From NCBI GenBank assembly GCA_013201395.1, contig JABMJD010000002.1:98882-162881 (forward strand): a stretch of 64,000 nt of DNA, in the 5' to 3' direction. This document shows positions 44,482 through 54,191 of the stretch, in pieces. The notes under the pieces were generated by a model. The model did no database searches, had not been told where the DNA came from, and saw only the letters and a program-made list of their open reading frames with translations. Every line of letters begins with the position of its first letter. The stretch's first letter is position 1. The translations under genes and the position numbers were made by a program. Source of the DNA: Candidatus Syntrophopropionicum ammoniitolerans (GTDB taxonomy: Bacteria > Bacillota > Desulfotomaculia > Desulfotomaculales > Pelotomaculaceae).

Positions 44482-45255
44482 ATTAGGATTGCTAACAAGA
44501 AACATTTAATCACCCTTTGTAGGGTTTTACTGATAGGCATAATTTTATTCACTTGGGAACTCCTGTCTATGCTAGAGGTAATTGATCCTTTCTTTGTAAG
44601 CCGGCCCTCAGCAATTATTTTAGACTTTATACTCCTATTCACCTCAAAAGATATATTTCCGCATCTTGGGGTCACCTTATATGCCACTTTGCTAGGTTTG
44701 GCCCTAGGCTCCGTCTCAGGTTTGGTTTTAGCTTTTATGCTGGGCAAATTTAGGCCCCTAGAAAAGGTACTAGACCCAGTAATATTTGCTCTTTATGGTA
44801 TCCCCAAGCTGGCCCTTGGCCCATTATTTATTCTATGGTTTGGCCTAGGAATAGAGTCCAAGGTAGTTCTCTCCTTTATATGGGTCTTCTTTGTAATGTA
44901 TTTTAATGCGTACGGGGGCTTTAAGGATGTTGATTATAGATTAATTAATTCTATACGGCTAATGGGCGCCAGCGAATTTCAAGTAATCACAAAAGTAATA
45001 TTTCCTTCAAGTTTACCCTGGATTTTAACCGGGTTGAAGTCGGGTGTAGGAGTAGCGTTATTAGGAACTATCGTCGGTGAGTATATCGGTTCATCAGTTG
45101 GATTGGGTAACATGGTTATGTATGCTGGAAATATGTTCAATACAACCCGGGTATTCTCTTCAATTTTAGCCATGACCTTGATAATGATCATTTTAAACGA
45201 ACTGGTTAGGTTGTTGGAATCCCGGGTTCTTCGATGGAGAACTAATAGCTTTTAG
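44482..45255 (+). CDS. ABC transporter permease (nitrate/sulfonate/taurine type)
   Basis: The protein has six predicted helices and the permease EAA-like loop INSIRLMGASEFQVITKVIFPSSLPWIL (shown in part: MGASEFQVITKVIFP) that docks on the ATPase. It resembles SsuC/TauC. The first usual ATG (44569) would remove the first helix (LLIGIILFTWELL). No ATG, GTG or TTG lies upstream, but GAGGGGG is 8 bases before an in-frame ATT at 44482, which gives the N-terminus expected for this family; I use this as the start, with reserve. The sequence is AT-richer than its surroundings. Confidence 0.8.
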   Translation: MRIANKKHLITLCRVLLIGIILFTWELLSMLEVIDPFFVSRPSAIILDFILLFTSKDIFPHLGVTLYATLLGLALGSVSGLVLAFMLGKFRPLEKVLDPVIFALYGIPKLALGPLFILWFGLGIESKVVLSFIWVFFVMYFNAYGGFKDVDYRLINSIRLMGASEFQVITKVIFPSSLPWILTGLKSGVGVALLGTIVGEYIGSSVGLGNMVMYAGNMFNTTRVFSSILAMTLIMIILNELVRLLESRVLRWRTNSF

Positions 45256-45363
45256 GTGCTTATTTAAAAATTCTAGGATGAGGGGGTGACTAGTCACAAA
45301 CAGGCACAAATTTGTTTCTATTACTCGCCAAAAACCATAAAACTGTAAAGGGAGGAAAACGTC

Positions 45364-46398
45364 ATGGTGTTACTTAAGAAATCTAGGTTTAGTTTTATTA
45401 TTTTGATCCTATCCTTACTTTTAGTAAGTGGTTGTTCTAGTGAGCCACAAAATGGGAAAGAAACAGATTCAACCCCTGTAACATTGCAAAAAATAAAAAT
45501 TACCCAACCTAATTTTTTAGAGGCTTGGCTCCCCATTTATGTCGCTAATGAAAAGGGCTATTTTGCGGAAGAGGGCCTAGAAATTGAGTTCGTTACTGTG
45601 ATGGGAGGACACAATGTCCGGGCAGCAGTAATAGCCGGGGAAGCAGAATTTGGCCATACTGGTTATGAGCAGGTAGCCAGCACCTTTGAACAAGGAAAAG
45701 GTTGTAAAATGATCATGACTACCACTGAAAAACATCCTTGGTCCTATTTTGTGGGAAAAGATATCGAAGGTATTGCTGATTTAAAAGGCAAAAACATTGA
45801 TGGGGGCCTAGAAGGATCATCCTATAGATCCTTTGCCCGGGCTGTTGTGCAATTTGGTGGGTTAGATCCCGACAAGGATGTGCAATTTGTGAATATTCCC
45901 CGTGGTTCGGAAATAGTAGCCTTGGAAAAGGGGGAAGTACACGGCGCCTTGGGAGCAGATAGCAATACCGTTCATCTTCTAAATAAAAATTTCAAACAAA
46001 TAGTAAACATGATCGATGACGCCGATCATAAGGCAGTAGTTGGCTCGGATACCTATCCCTTGTTTGTAATCATGGTTAGTGATGAATATATTGAAAGCAG
46101 TCCTGAACAGATTCAATCCTTTACTAATGCTACAGTTAAGGGCATGAATTTTATTAGAGAAAATGATGCTGAAACAATAAAGGAAACAATAGCTCCATTA
46201 TTTACTCATGTGGATAAAGATATATTAGGTGAATATATCAAGATCATTTCACCCGCACTGTCAACAGACGGTTATGTTAGTGAAGAAGGGCATGCGGTGG
46301 CAATAAAATATGCCATGGATGTAGGGTTTATTAAAAATCCGGTAGAAATGAAGAATATTGTTGACCATACATTTTTGGATAAAGCCCATCATAAATAG
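45364..46398 (+). CDS. ABC transporter substrate-binding lipoprotein (SsuA/TauA/NMT1 type)
   Basis: A lipoprotein signal peptide ends in LVSGC (Cys about residue 23), anchoring the protein to the outside of the membrane. The mature part has the bilobed NMT1/SsuA signature: PNFLEAWLPIYVANEKGYFAEEGLEIEF, AVIAGEAEFGHTGYE, DLKGKNIDGG and GEVHGALGADS. Relatives bind sulfonates, nitrate, taurine, thiamine precursors or similar small anions. GGGAGG precedes the ATG. It follows the permease by about 100 bases and precedes a molybdoenzyme gene, suggesting that it brings in that enzyme's substrate. Confidence 0.9.
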   Translation: MVLLKKSRFSFIILILSLLLVSGCSSEPQNGKETDSTPVTLQKIKITQPNFLEAWLPIYVANEKGYFAEEGLEIEFVTVMGGHNVRAAVIAGEAEFGHTGYEQVASTFEQGKGCKMIMTTTEKHPWSYFVGKDIEGIADLKGKNIDGGLEGSSYRSFARAVVQFGGLDPDKDVQFVNIPRGSEIVALEKGEVHGALGADSNTVHLLNKNFKQIVNMIDDADHKAVVGSDTYPLFVIMVSDEYIESSPEQIQSFTNATVKGMNFIRENDAETIKETIAPLFTHVDKDILGEYIKIISPALSTDGYVSEEGHAVAIKYAMDVGFIKNPVEMKNIVDHTFLDKAHHK

Positions 46399-46539
46399 AG
46401 TCACATTACTGAGGCCAGAAGGCGACATTGGCATCGTATTTTGGCAAGATTATACCTAATCAAACCAACTCCACATTTTGGCCAGAGGGCGGGTTTTGGC
46501 CCGCAATTTTGTGAAACAGTAGGAAAGGTGGGCTTGAAA

Positions 46540-48666
46540 ATGGATGTTAGAAAAGCTGTAATATGTGGGGTCTGTCCCGGGGGGTGCATGGTGGACGTCC
46601 ACCTAAAAGACGGGAAACTGATTGATATTTTTCCGCATAAGGGAAGCCCCTTTGGTGCGCTATGTGTAAGGGGAGAATTTGCTAAGGATATATTATATTC
46701 TCCTGACAGGTTGAAAAAACCACTTATCAGAATGGGGAAAAAGGGTAAAGGAGAATTTAGAGAAGCAACCTGGGAAGAGGCTTTGGATTATGTTGCCGAA
46801 GGCTTTATGAAAGTTAAAAATGAATACGGTTCTAGGTCTTTGATGAGCCACATGGGACGTGGTGGTTTTGAGCAAAGCACAACAGATTTTATGGGAATTT
46901 CGGAGCCGAGGAATCGCGCTGTTCCAGGTTTTTTCGCTCCACTTGGGTCCCCTAACGCATCAGGAGTAGGTTCAATTTGCTATAACTCAATTGGCATATT
47001 CGCACCCATAACAACTATTGGGCTTTATGGCACCAATATTCTACCCGATATAGCAAATGCAGACCATATTGTAGTATGGGGAACCAATCCTATTACAAAT
47101 TCACCTCCTTTTCAATTTCGTGCTATCTTAAACGCCAAAAATAAGGGGGTAAGAATAACAGCTATAGATCACTATAAAACCAATATTTGCAAATATGCAG
47201 ATGATTATTATTTGGTTCGCTCTGGGACAGATGGGGCACTGGCTCTAGGTTTACTAAAGGTTATTATTGATGAAAGGCTTTATGACCAGGCTTTTGTAAA
47301 CAATTGGACAGTGGGCTTTGCAGAACTAAGGGATTACATAAATTCAAAAACCCTTGAAGAGTGGGCTGCTATTTCCGGTTTAAAGGCAAAAGATATAAAC
47401 CGCCTAGCCCGCCAACTAGCAGCGAAGGAAAAAACTACCTTGACTATGTACACGGGGCTGGAATATTCAAATTCAGGGGTACAAACTATCAGAGCTATAT
47501 ATACTATTTGGGCCTTGCTGGGAAAATTAGATAAGCCGGGGTGCCTTTTATTAGATTCGAAAGTTAACATGGAAAGGATAAAAGAAATTATATGTGCGAA
47601 ATCAGCAGAAGAACCAGTTGGAGCCAAAGAGTATCCCTTATTTTGTGAATTAACACAAACAGCCCATTTCCTCAAATTCCCACAAGCTGTTCTAAAGGAC
47701 GACCCTTATCCGATAAGGGGGTTATTGAACTTAGGATCTTCAATATTGACTAGCTATCCTAATACCTATAGGTATGCAGAGGCTTTATCAAAACTAGATT
47801 TTTTTGTAGTAATAGATAGATGTTTTACAGAGGACTGTAAATATGCTGATGTGGTATTACCTGCCACCACTTATTTTGAAATTGAATCCTATGTATTTCA
47901 CGGGTCGAATATCAAAAAAAGAGAACGTATAGTAGAACCGCTTGGGGAAGCACGCAGGGATATTTTTATCATACATGAAATTGCCAAAAGGCTTGGCTAT
48001 GGCGATAATTATCCCAGGGATCAAATGGGGATTTTGGAAAGGGCCCTAGGAAATAAGGAACTGGCCGAACAATTGAATAGAGAAGGGTTCATAAAAATAG
48101 CCCCACCCGAAAGGATATTTAAAAAGTATGAAAAAGGTGGGCTTCGCAAGGATGGCAAACCTGGATTCCCCACTCCTTCACGCAAGTTCGAAATAAAATC
48201 ATCGCTATTGGAGAAATATGGATACCCAGGGCTGCCTGAATATGTGGAACCAACCGAAAGCCCCCTCAGCCAACCGGAGTTAACGAAGACATATCCGTTA
48301 GTTTTAAATACCGGCACTCGTATTATGACTAGCTTCCGGTCACAATTCTTAAACATAGCAGGTTTACTGAAAATTCAACCAGATCCTTTAGTTTGGATTA
48401 ATACCAAAGATGCTAAAAAACGAAACATAGAAGATGGGGATAAGGTATTGGTAAAAAGCCCAAGAGACGGAGTTGAATTTGTGGCTAAGGTCACGGACGA
48501 AATGCCTCCTGGGGAAGTAGAGGTAAATATGGGTGGCGGTTCTTCCTATCAAACTGAATCATGGGCGAAATCAAATGCCAATAGGTTAACGGATGATAAT
48601 AATTGTGATTATATTTCCGGATTTCCGGTTCTCAAGGCACTGCTATGTGATCTAGAAAAACTATAA
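46540..48666 (+). CDS. Molybdopterin (Mo/W-bisMGD) oxidoreductase, single-subunit type
   Basis: This 708-residue protein is of the DMSO-reductase superfamily. The N-terminal [4Fe-4S] motif is Cys9, Cys12, Cys16 and Cys42 (VICGVCPGGC, ALCVRG). Cys147 in GSICYNS aligns with the metal-ligand cysteine of thiosulfate-reductase- and acetylene-hydratase-like enzymes. It keeps RYAEALSKLDFFVVIDR, the ADVVLPATTYFE segment and a C-terminal domain. There is no Tat signal and no small iron-sulfur or membrane subunit nearby, so it is probably a soluble cytoplasmic enzyme. I chose the ATG at 46540, 9 bases after AGGTGG. Substrate unknown. Confidence 0.9.
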   Translation: MDVRKAVICGVCPGGCMVDVHLKDGKLIDIFPHKGSPFGALCVRGEFAKDILYSPDRLKKPLIRMGKKGKGEFREATWEEALDYVAEGFMKVKNEYGSRSLMSHMGRGGFEQSTTDFMGISEPRNRAVPGFFAPLGSPNASGVGSICYNSIGIFAPITTIGLYGTNILPDIANADHIVVWGTNPITNSPPFQFRAILNAKNKGVRITAIDHYKTNICKYADDYYLVRSGTDGALALGLLKVIIDERLYDQAFVNNWTVGFAELRDYINSKTLEEWAAISGLKAKDINRLARQLAAKEKTTLTMYTGLEYSNSGVQTIRAIYTIWALLGKLDKPGCLLLDSKVNMERIKEIICAKSAEEPVGAKEYPLFCELTQTAHFLKFPQAVLKDDPYPIRGLLNLGSSILTSYPNTYRYAEALSKLDFFVVIDRCFTEDCKYADVVLPATTYFEIESYVFHGSNIKKRERIVEPLGEARRDIFIIHEIAKRLGYGDNYPRDQMGILERALGNKELAEQLNREGFIKIAPPERIFKKYEKGGLRKDGKPGFPTPSRKFEIKSSLLEKYGYPGLPEYVEPTESPLSQPELTKTYPLVLNTGTRIMTSFRSQFLNIAGLLKIQPDPLVWINTKDAKKRNIEDGDKVLVKSPRDGVEFVAKVTDEMPPGEVEVNMGGGSSYQTESWAKSNANRLTDDNNCDYISGFPVLKALLCDLEKL

Positions 48667-49434
48667 AACCAGGGGGCTTGGGTGGCTATAAGCACAGTAG
48701 TTGAAAAAAATAGTGCGCTATCTAGTATTGACATTGGTTATGAGTATTCTTTAGTGGAAACAGCGGGCTTTTTGTCCGCTGTTTTATATTATTACTACAA
48801 GCTCAGCTTCCTTCAAACAGGATGCCGCCGCCATTTTTTTTTTGCTGCAGGTGGCACAGATGAAATCCCTGTACCTTCCCCAGGATGATTGGGGGATAGA
48901 AAAGCACTTCCATGCTTTCGTATCTGGCCAAAAAAACTGTTGTCCACTGCAGGGTCAGAGGATACCGTGCTCCACCTAGCTGTTTACGCAAATAAATTGT
49001 TTACCTCCGGCCATGCATTTGCAGGTTTCCACAGTGTTTTCCATCAGGTTGCCCACCACCATGCACAAATAACTTTCGATGCCTGCACCCCGGGAGACAA
49101 TAAACGCCAGCACACCATCTTTGCATATACAGAAGGGTCTTTATAATACCCGGCGTGTCCAAAAACCTGTTTAGGCTATCTAAGCCCACTAGGGTGGCTA
49201 GATACCTACTACATGTTGGTTTTAGAAAGTGTTGCCAAGAGTTGTCCGGAAAAGTGTAGGCTTTCCTTAATCTACCTGCATAGCCAATGATTGCCCCTTA
49301 GGCTTCACCGCTTGTCGCCAGCTTATCCACCATACAGACCTTAATATTAGGTTTCTATTCATAAGACTACGATTGGCAATTGAGCCCTTTGTGAACCTCA
49401 CCACAGATTGATGGCATGCCCGTCATACAATAGA
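48667..49434. other. Intergenic region between the molybdoenzyme gene and carB
   Basis: About 770 bases with no well-supported gene. It begins with the terminator at 48760. On the minus strand a short frame just after a TAA (about 49145 to 48978) reads RPFCICKDGVLAF and then MVVGNLMENTVETCKCMAGG, with six cysteines but no usual start codon. It may be a decayed small gene. Confidence 0.4.
48760..48786 (+). terminator. Terminator after the molybdoenzyme gene
   Basis: ACAGCGG-GCTTTTTGT-CCGCTGT followed by a short T-rich run (TTTATATT) on the plus strand. Moderate strength. Confidence 0.6.
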
Positions 49435-49468
49435 GGGGCGGCTGCCTTCCTTAAGCCACCGCCCCCAC
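49435..49468 (-). terminator. Candidate terminator after carB
   Basis: On the minus strand GGGGCGGTGGC pairs with GGCAGCCGCCCC, then TCTATTG; a strong stem but a weak T run. It is 45 bases past the carB stop. Confidence 0.5.
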
Positions 49469-49512
49469 AAAAATGATTAAAAATCTTGGGTAATCAAATC
49501 CCAAAAACCACC

Positions 49513-52500
49513 TTAGCCCTGATTTTCTCCGTCAATATCGGCATGATACTCCTGCAGTGATTTTACCTCCCGGTAGCTGTTTTCTTTATAGGCTGCGATC
49601 CCTCTGGCGCTGGCCACGGCCGCCGCCGGGGTGGTAATGTAGGGCACATTATTTCTTATTGCCGTCTTGCGGATGTAGGAATCGTCATACTGGCTGCGTT
49701 TCCCCGATGGGGTGTTGATCACCAGGTTAATCTCATTGTTAGTAATACCGTCAACAATGTTGGGACGACCCTCATACACTTTTTTGATTTCTGTAGAAGC
49801 AACACCGTGTTCCTTGAGAAACTTATATGTTCCCACCGTAGCCTTTATTTTAAAACCCAACCGGGAAAATTCCCTGGCCGCCTGCAACATGGCCGGCTTA
49901 TCCTGATCAGGGACACTGAGCAAAACGGTGCCGGATGTAGGCAAGGGGACCTGGGTGGCCTCCTGGGCCTTATAATAGGCCAGACCAAAACAGCCGGCTA
50001 TCCCCAACACTTCACCGGTGGACCGCATCTCCGGACCCAATATCGGATCCACCTCCGGGAACATATTAAAGGGGAAAACCGCTTCTTTCACCCCATAGTG
50101 AGGGATTTTTTTGGTAGCCAATTTTTTAACGGGGAAACTATTGCCGGTTTCAGTCGCCAGCATAACTTCCGTGGCAATCCGGGCCATGGAAACACTGCAA
50201 ACCTTTGAAACCAGGGGAACAGTTCGGGAAGCACGTGGATTGGCTTCCAGCACATAAACTCGGTTATCGGCAATGGCATACTGCATATTCATCAGCCCCA
50301 CTACATTTAGCTCCCGGGCAATTTTTCTCGTGTACTGCACAATTGTTTCTATATGCCGGTCGGAAATACTAATGGGGGGAATCACACAAGCCGAATCCCC
50401 GGAGTGGATACCTGCTAACTCGATGTGCTCCATCACAGCCGGTACAAAGGCATCGGAGCCGTCGGCAATGGCGTCTGCTTCCATCTCAATAGCGTCTTTT
50501 AGAAACCGGTCGATCAGTATTGGCCTTTCCGGTGTTACCCCCACCGCAGCAGCCACATAACGACGCAGGCTTTCCTCATCGTATACTACTTCCATACCCC
50601 GGCCGCCCAGCACATATGAAGGGCGAACCATTAAGGGATAGCCAATGCGGCCGGCAATAGCCAGAGCCTCCCCGATATTCACCGCCATACCGGATTCCGG
50701 CATGGGGATATCAAGCTGATCCATGATCTGGCGGAAACGATCCCGGTCCTCAGCCAGGTCAATTGTTTCCGGCGAAGTACCGAGGATACGCACACCGGCC
50801 TCTTCCAACTCGGCGGCAATGTTCAGGGGGGTTTGGCCACCAAACTGAACGATTATTCCCAGCGGTTTTTCCTTTTCATAAATACTGAGCACATCCTCCA
50901 CCGTCAGAGGTTCGAAATAGAGCCGATCGGATGTGTCATAATCGGTAGAAACAGTTTCCGGGTTGCAGTTAACCATAATGGTCTCATAGCCCATATCACG
51001 CAGGGCAAAAGCTGTATGCACGCAACAATAATCAAATTCGATACCCTGGCCGATGCGATTTGGCCCCCCGCCCAGGATCATTACCTTTTGCTTATCCCCG
51101 GACACAATCTGATCCGGCCCGTTATAGGTGGAAAAATAGTAGGCGGCATTTTCCACACCACTTACAGGTACGGCTTGCCATCCCTCAACCACCCCAATAG
51201 CTGCCCGCTGCCGGCGTATTTTTGTTTCCGGCTGGTTTAGCAACTGGGCCAAATAGCGGTCGGCAAAGCCATCCTGCTTGGCCTGGAGCAGCAATTTATC
51301 CGGCAGCTGTTTATCCCTATACCTGATAATTTCTTCTTCCAGGAGCACCAGCTCTTTCATCTGTTGAATAAACCAGGGCTTGATGTGGGTCAAGCGGCTC
51401 AGATGCTCAACACCGGCACCTTTACGCAGGGCTTCGTACATAATAAACTGCCGTTCACTGGATGGTTCTGCCAACATAGCCAGCAGTTCATCCCGGGAAA
51501 GAAGGTTAAAGTCTTTGGCAAACCCGAGACCATAACGGTTAATTTCCAGGGAGCGAATCGCTTTCTGCAACGCTTCCTTATAGTTTTTACCAATGCTCAT
51601 TACCTCACCGACAGCGCGCATCTGGGTGCCCAGCTTGTCCAAAGAACCAGGAAATTTCTCAAAAGCCCAGCGGGCAAATTTAATCACCACATAATCATCG
51701 GCAGGAGTATATTTATCCAGGGTCCCCTCCCGCCAGTAGGGGATCTCATCCAGGGTCAAACCGGCGGCCAGCATAGCCGAAATTAGAGCGATGGGGAAAC
51801 CGGTGGCCTTGGATGCCAGGGCTGAGGAGCGGGAAGTTCGCGGGTTAATTTCAATAATTACCACCCGGCCTGTTTTGGGATCATGGGCAAATTGGATGTT
51901 GGTCCCGCCAATAACGTCGATGGCTTCCACAATATCATAGGCATACTTTTGCAACCGCTGCTGTAATTCCGGCTCCACTGTCAACATCGGGGCCGAGCAA
52001 AAGGAATCCCCGGTATGCACACCCATAGCATCAATATTTTCGATAAAGCAAACGGTAATCATCTGGTTTTTGGCATCCCGTACTACCTCTAATTCTAATT
52101 CTTCCCAACCAAGGACAGATTCTTCAATCAGCACCTGCCCCACCAGGCTGGCGGCAATACCACGGCCGGCCACATTTCGTAGTTCTTCAACATTATAAAC
52201 CAGTCCGCCACCGGCACCGCCCATAGTGTAGGCGGGGCGAACCACCACCGGATAGCCCAGCTCCAGAGCAATAGCAGCAGCCTCCTCCACGCTGTAGGCC
52301 GGTTTGCTCAGAGGCATTTCAATACCCAGCCGATGCATGGTCTCTTTAAAAATGATCCGGTCCTCTCCCCGTTCAATGGCATCAACCTGCACGCCAATAA
52401 TCTCGACACCATATTTGTCAAGAATACCTGCCTTATGCAGCTCCGCACTCAAATTAAGACCTGACTGGCCGCCTAAATTCGGTAGCAGCGCGTCAGGCCT

Positions 52501-52743
52501 CTCTTTAGCAATTATTTCGGACAGGCTTTTCAGGTTCAATGGTTCGATGTAAGTTATGTCTGCGATGCCCGGGTCGGTCATAATCGTAGCCGGGTTGGAG
52601 TTAACCAGGATGATCTTATAACCCAGCCGGCGGAGGGCCTTACAGGCCTGGGTGCCGGAATAATCAAATTCGCAAGCCTGTCCAATTATGATCGGCCCTG
52701 AACCAATAATCAGGATCTTGTTGATGTCGGTTCTTTTCGGCAT
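49513..52743 (-). CDS. carB: Carbamoyl phosphate synthetase large subunit
   Basis: CarB makes carbamoyl phosphate from bicarbonate, ammonia and two ATP, for pyrimidines and arginine. The 1076-residue protein has the duplicated ATP-grasp structure: the first half starts KILIIGSGPIIIGQACEFDYSG and the second VMILGGGPNRIGQGIEFDYC, with ammonia-tunnel and allosteric (MGS-like) regions at the end. I chose the ATG at 52743, 6 bases after AGGAGG; a longer frame (52800) adds no family sequence. carA is not adjacent, so the small subunit lies elsewhere. Confidence 0.97.
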   Translation of the reverse strand: MPKRTDINKILIIGSGPIIIGQACEFDYSGTQACKALRRLGYKIILVNSNPATIMTDPGIADITYIEPLNLKSLSEIIAKERPDALLPNLGGQSGLNLSAELHKAGILDKYGVEIIGVQVDAIERGEDRIIFKETMHRLGIEMPLSKPAYSVEEAAAIALELGYPVVVRPAYTMGGAGGGLVYNVEELRNVAGRGIAASLVGQVLIEESVLGWEELELEVVRDAKNQMITVCFIENIDAMGVHTGDSFCSAPMLTVEPELQQRLQKYAYDIVEAIDVIGGTNIQFAHDPKTGRVVIIEINPRTSRSSALASKATGFPIALISAMLAAGLTLDEIPYWREGTLDKYTPADDYVVIKFARWAFEKFPGSLDKLGTQMRAVGEVMSIGKNYKEALQKAIRSLEINRYGLGFAKDFNLLSRDELLAMLAEPSSERQFIMYEALRKGAGVEHLSRLTHIKPWFIQQMKELVLLEEEIIRYRDKQLPDKLLLQAKQDGFADRYLAQLLNQPETKIRRQRAAIGVVEGWQAVPVSGVENAAYYFSTYNGPDQIVSGDKQKVMILGGGPNRIGQGIEFDYCCVHTAFALRDMGYETIMVNCNPETVSTDYDTSDRLYFEPLTVEDVLSIYEKEKPLGIIVQFGGQTPLNIAAELEEAGVRILGTSPETIDLAEDRDRFRQIMDQLDIPMPESGMAVNIGEALAIAGRIGYPLMVRPSYVLGGRGMEVVYDEESLRRYVAAAVGVTPERPILIDRFLKDAIEMEADAIADGSDAFVPAVMEHIELAGIHSGDSACVIPPISISDRHIETIVQYTRKIARELNVVGLMNMQYAIADNRVYVLEANPRASRTVPLVSKVCSVSMARIATEVMLATETGNSFPVKKLATKKIPHYGVKEAVFPFNMFPEVDPILGPEMRSTGEVLGIAGCFGLAYYKAQEATQVPLPTSGTVLLSVPDQDKPAMLQAAREFSRLGFKIKATVGTYKFLKEHGVASTEIKKVYEGRPNIVDGITNNEINLVINTPSGKRSQYDDSYIRKTAIRNNVPYITTPAAAVASARGIAAYKENSYREVKSLQEYHADIDGENQG

Positions 52744-52979
52744 ACTTATCCTCCTAAAGTTACATAGAATAGACCATGTCTCTTTGAAACGTTTTATCAA
52801 GCGTATATTATATCAAAAAAACGGTGAGTTAGTAAGATGCTTGACACTCTTGTAGCTTAATTCTTCGTACCCATGACGAGCAAACAGTAATAGGCCAAAA
52901 CTACCAACTGCAAAAAAACAGGTGTTACTATCACTGGAGTCGAATATTGTCGAGATATTTTATCAGTGGAGGCGAACTA

Positions 52980-54116
52980 ATGAATATTGCCATGTTTTCT
53001 GATAGCTACTATCCTTACGTAAGCGGGGTAGTACGCTCTATTGAACTATTCAGACAAGAGCTTGAAAAGCTGGGACACAATGTTTATGTTTTTGCCCCAT
53101 CCTACCGTCAGCAAAAAAAAGAGGAAGGGGTTTTTCGCTTTCCATCCATAACAGCCCCCACCTTAAAAGATTTTTCTCTGGCTCTGCCCTATTCGCCGGG
53201 GATAGGAAAAATGATCCGCGACCTGAAAATTGATCTGGTCCATTGCCATTCCCCATTTCTAATGGGCAGAATGGGCGCACGCACAGCCAAACAAAATAAT
53301 CTACCTTTGGTATTTACCCACCACACCCTCTATGATCTTTATGTCCATTACGTACCCCTGTTTCAAAACCTGGTGCGCAAACTAACACTGGGCTATGTAC
53401 GCCGGTTTTGCAACAAATGCAACCTGGTTATTACCCCGACCAAAATGCTGGCTGAAAGGCTAAGGGGGCTTGGTATAACAGCACCCATGCAGGCTATCCC
53501 TACCGGCCTAAAAATGGAGGAATATGCCGACCCCGACCCGGATTGGCTGTCCCGGCAGTATAATATCGGACCGGAGGAAAAAACACTGCTCTGTGTCGCC
53601 AGGTTCAGCAAGGAAAAAAACCTGGATATGGTTTTGGAGGCCTTTCACCTGATCAACCGGGCCCACCCGGATACACGTCTTTTCCTTGTGGGTATCGGCC
53701 CTTATGAAGAGGAGCTGCACCGCATTGCAGCCGACATGGGCCTAGATTCACGGGTAACCATTATCGGCCGTGCCTTACCCCGCAAAACCCTCACTGATTA
53801 TTACGCCGGGGCTGATCTGTTTATATATGCCGCCACCACGGAAACCCAGGGCATTATCGTTAGTGAAGCCCACGCGGTAGGCTTACCCGTTGTGGCAGTA
53901 GGCGCCAATGGCATAGCAGAGATGGTCAATGACGGCTTCGATGGTTTCCTAACCCGCCCAGATGCAGAAGACCTGGCGGAAAAGGCCCTGTGCATCCTGC
54001 AAGACGAAAAACTCAGGCAAAACCTGGCTTCTCAGGCGAGGGAATCCGCCAAAAGAATCAGCGCCACATCTACCGCAACCAGAATGGCTAATGCCTACAG
54101 GGATTTGCTGGGTTGA
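52980..54116 (+). CDS. GT4-family glycosyltransferase (diacylglycerol glucosyltransferase-like)
   Basis: The 378-residue protein has the two-Rossmann GT-B fold of GT4 enzymes. The N-terminal NIAMFSDSYYPYVSGVVRSI and VFTHHTLYDLYVHY resemble diacylglycerol glucosyltransferases, and the C-terminal domain has the donor-binding LCVARFSKEKN, GIGPYEEEL and the EX7E motif in ATTETQGIIVSEAHAVGLPV. No signal or membrane helix; membrane-peripheral glycolipid synthesis is plausible. I chose the ATG at 52980, about 8 bases after GGAGG. Substrates are inferred only. Confidence 0.88.
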   Translation: MNIAMFSDSYYPYVSGVVRSIELFRQELEKLGHNVYVFAPSYRQQKKEEGVFRFPSITAPTLKDFSLALPYSPGIGKMIRDLKIDLVHCHSPFLMGRMGARTAKQNNLPLVFTHHTLYDLYVHYVPLFQNLVRKLTLGYVRRFCNKCNLVITPTKMLAERLRGLGITAPMQAIPTGLKMEEYADPDPDWLSRQYNIGPEEKTLLCVARFSKEKNLDMVLEAFHLINRAHPDTRLFLVGIGPYEEELHRIAADMGLDSRVTIIGRALPRKTLTDYYAGADLFIYAATTETQGIIVSEAHAVGLPVVAVGANGIAEMVNDGFDGFLTRPDAEDLAEKALCILQDEKLRQNLASQARESAKRISATSTATRMANAYRDLLG

Positions 54117-54122
54117 TCATAA

Positions 54123-54155
54123 AACCGCCATTATACCAGATGGCGGTGTTTTTCT
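54123..54155 (+). terminator. Terminator after the glycosyltransferase gene
   Basis: CCGCCAT-TATACCAG-ATGGCGG followed by TGTTTTT on the plus strand. Confidence 0.85.
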
Positions 54156-54191
54156 GTCTCCAGAAAGTCTTGCTTTTTAAGCAGCAGCCTA

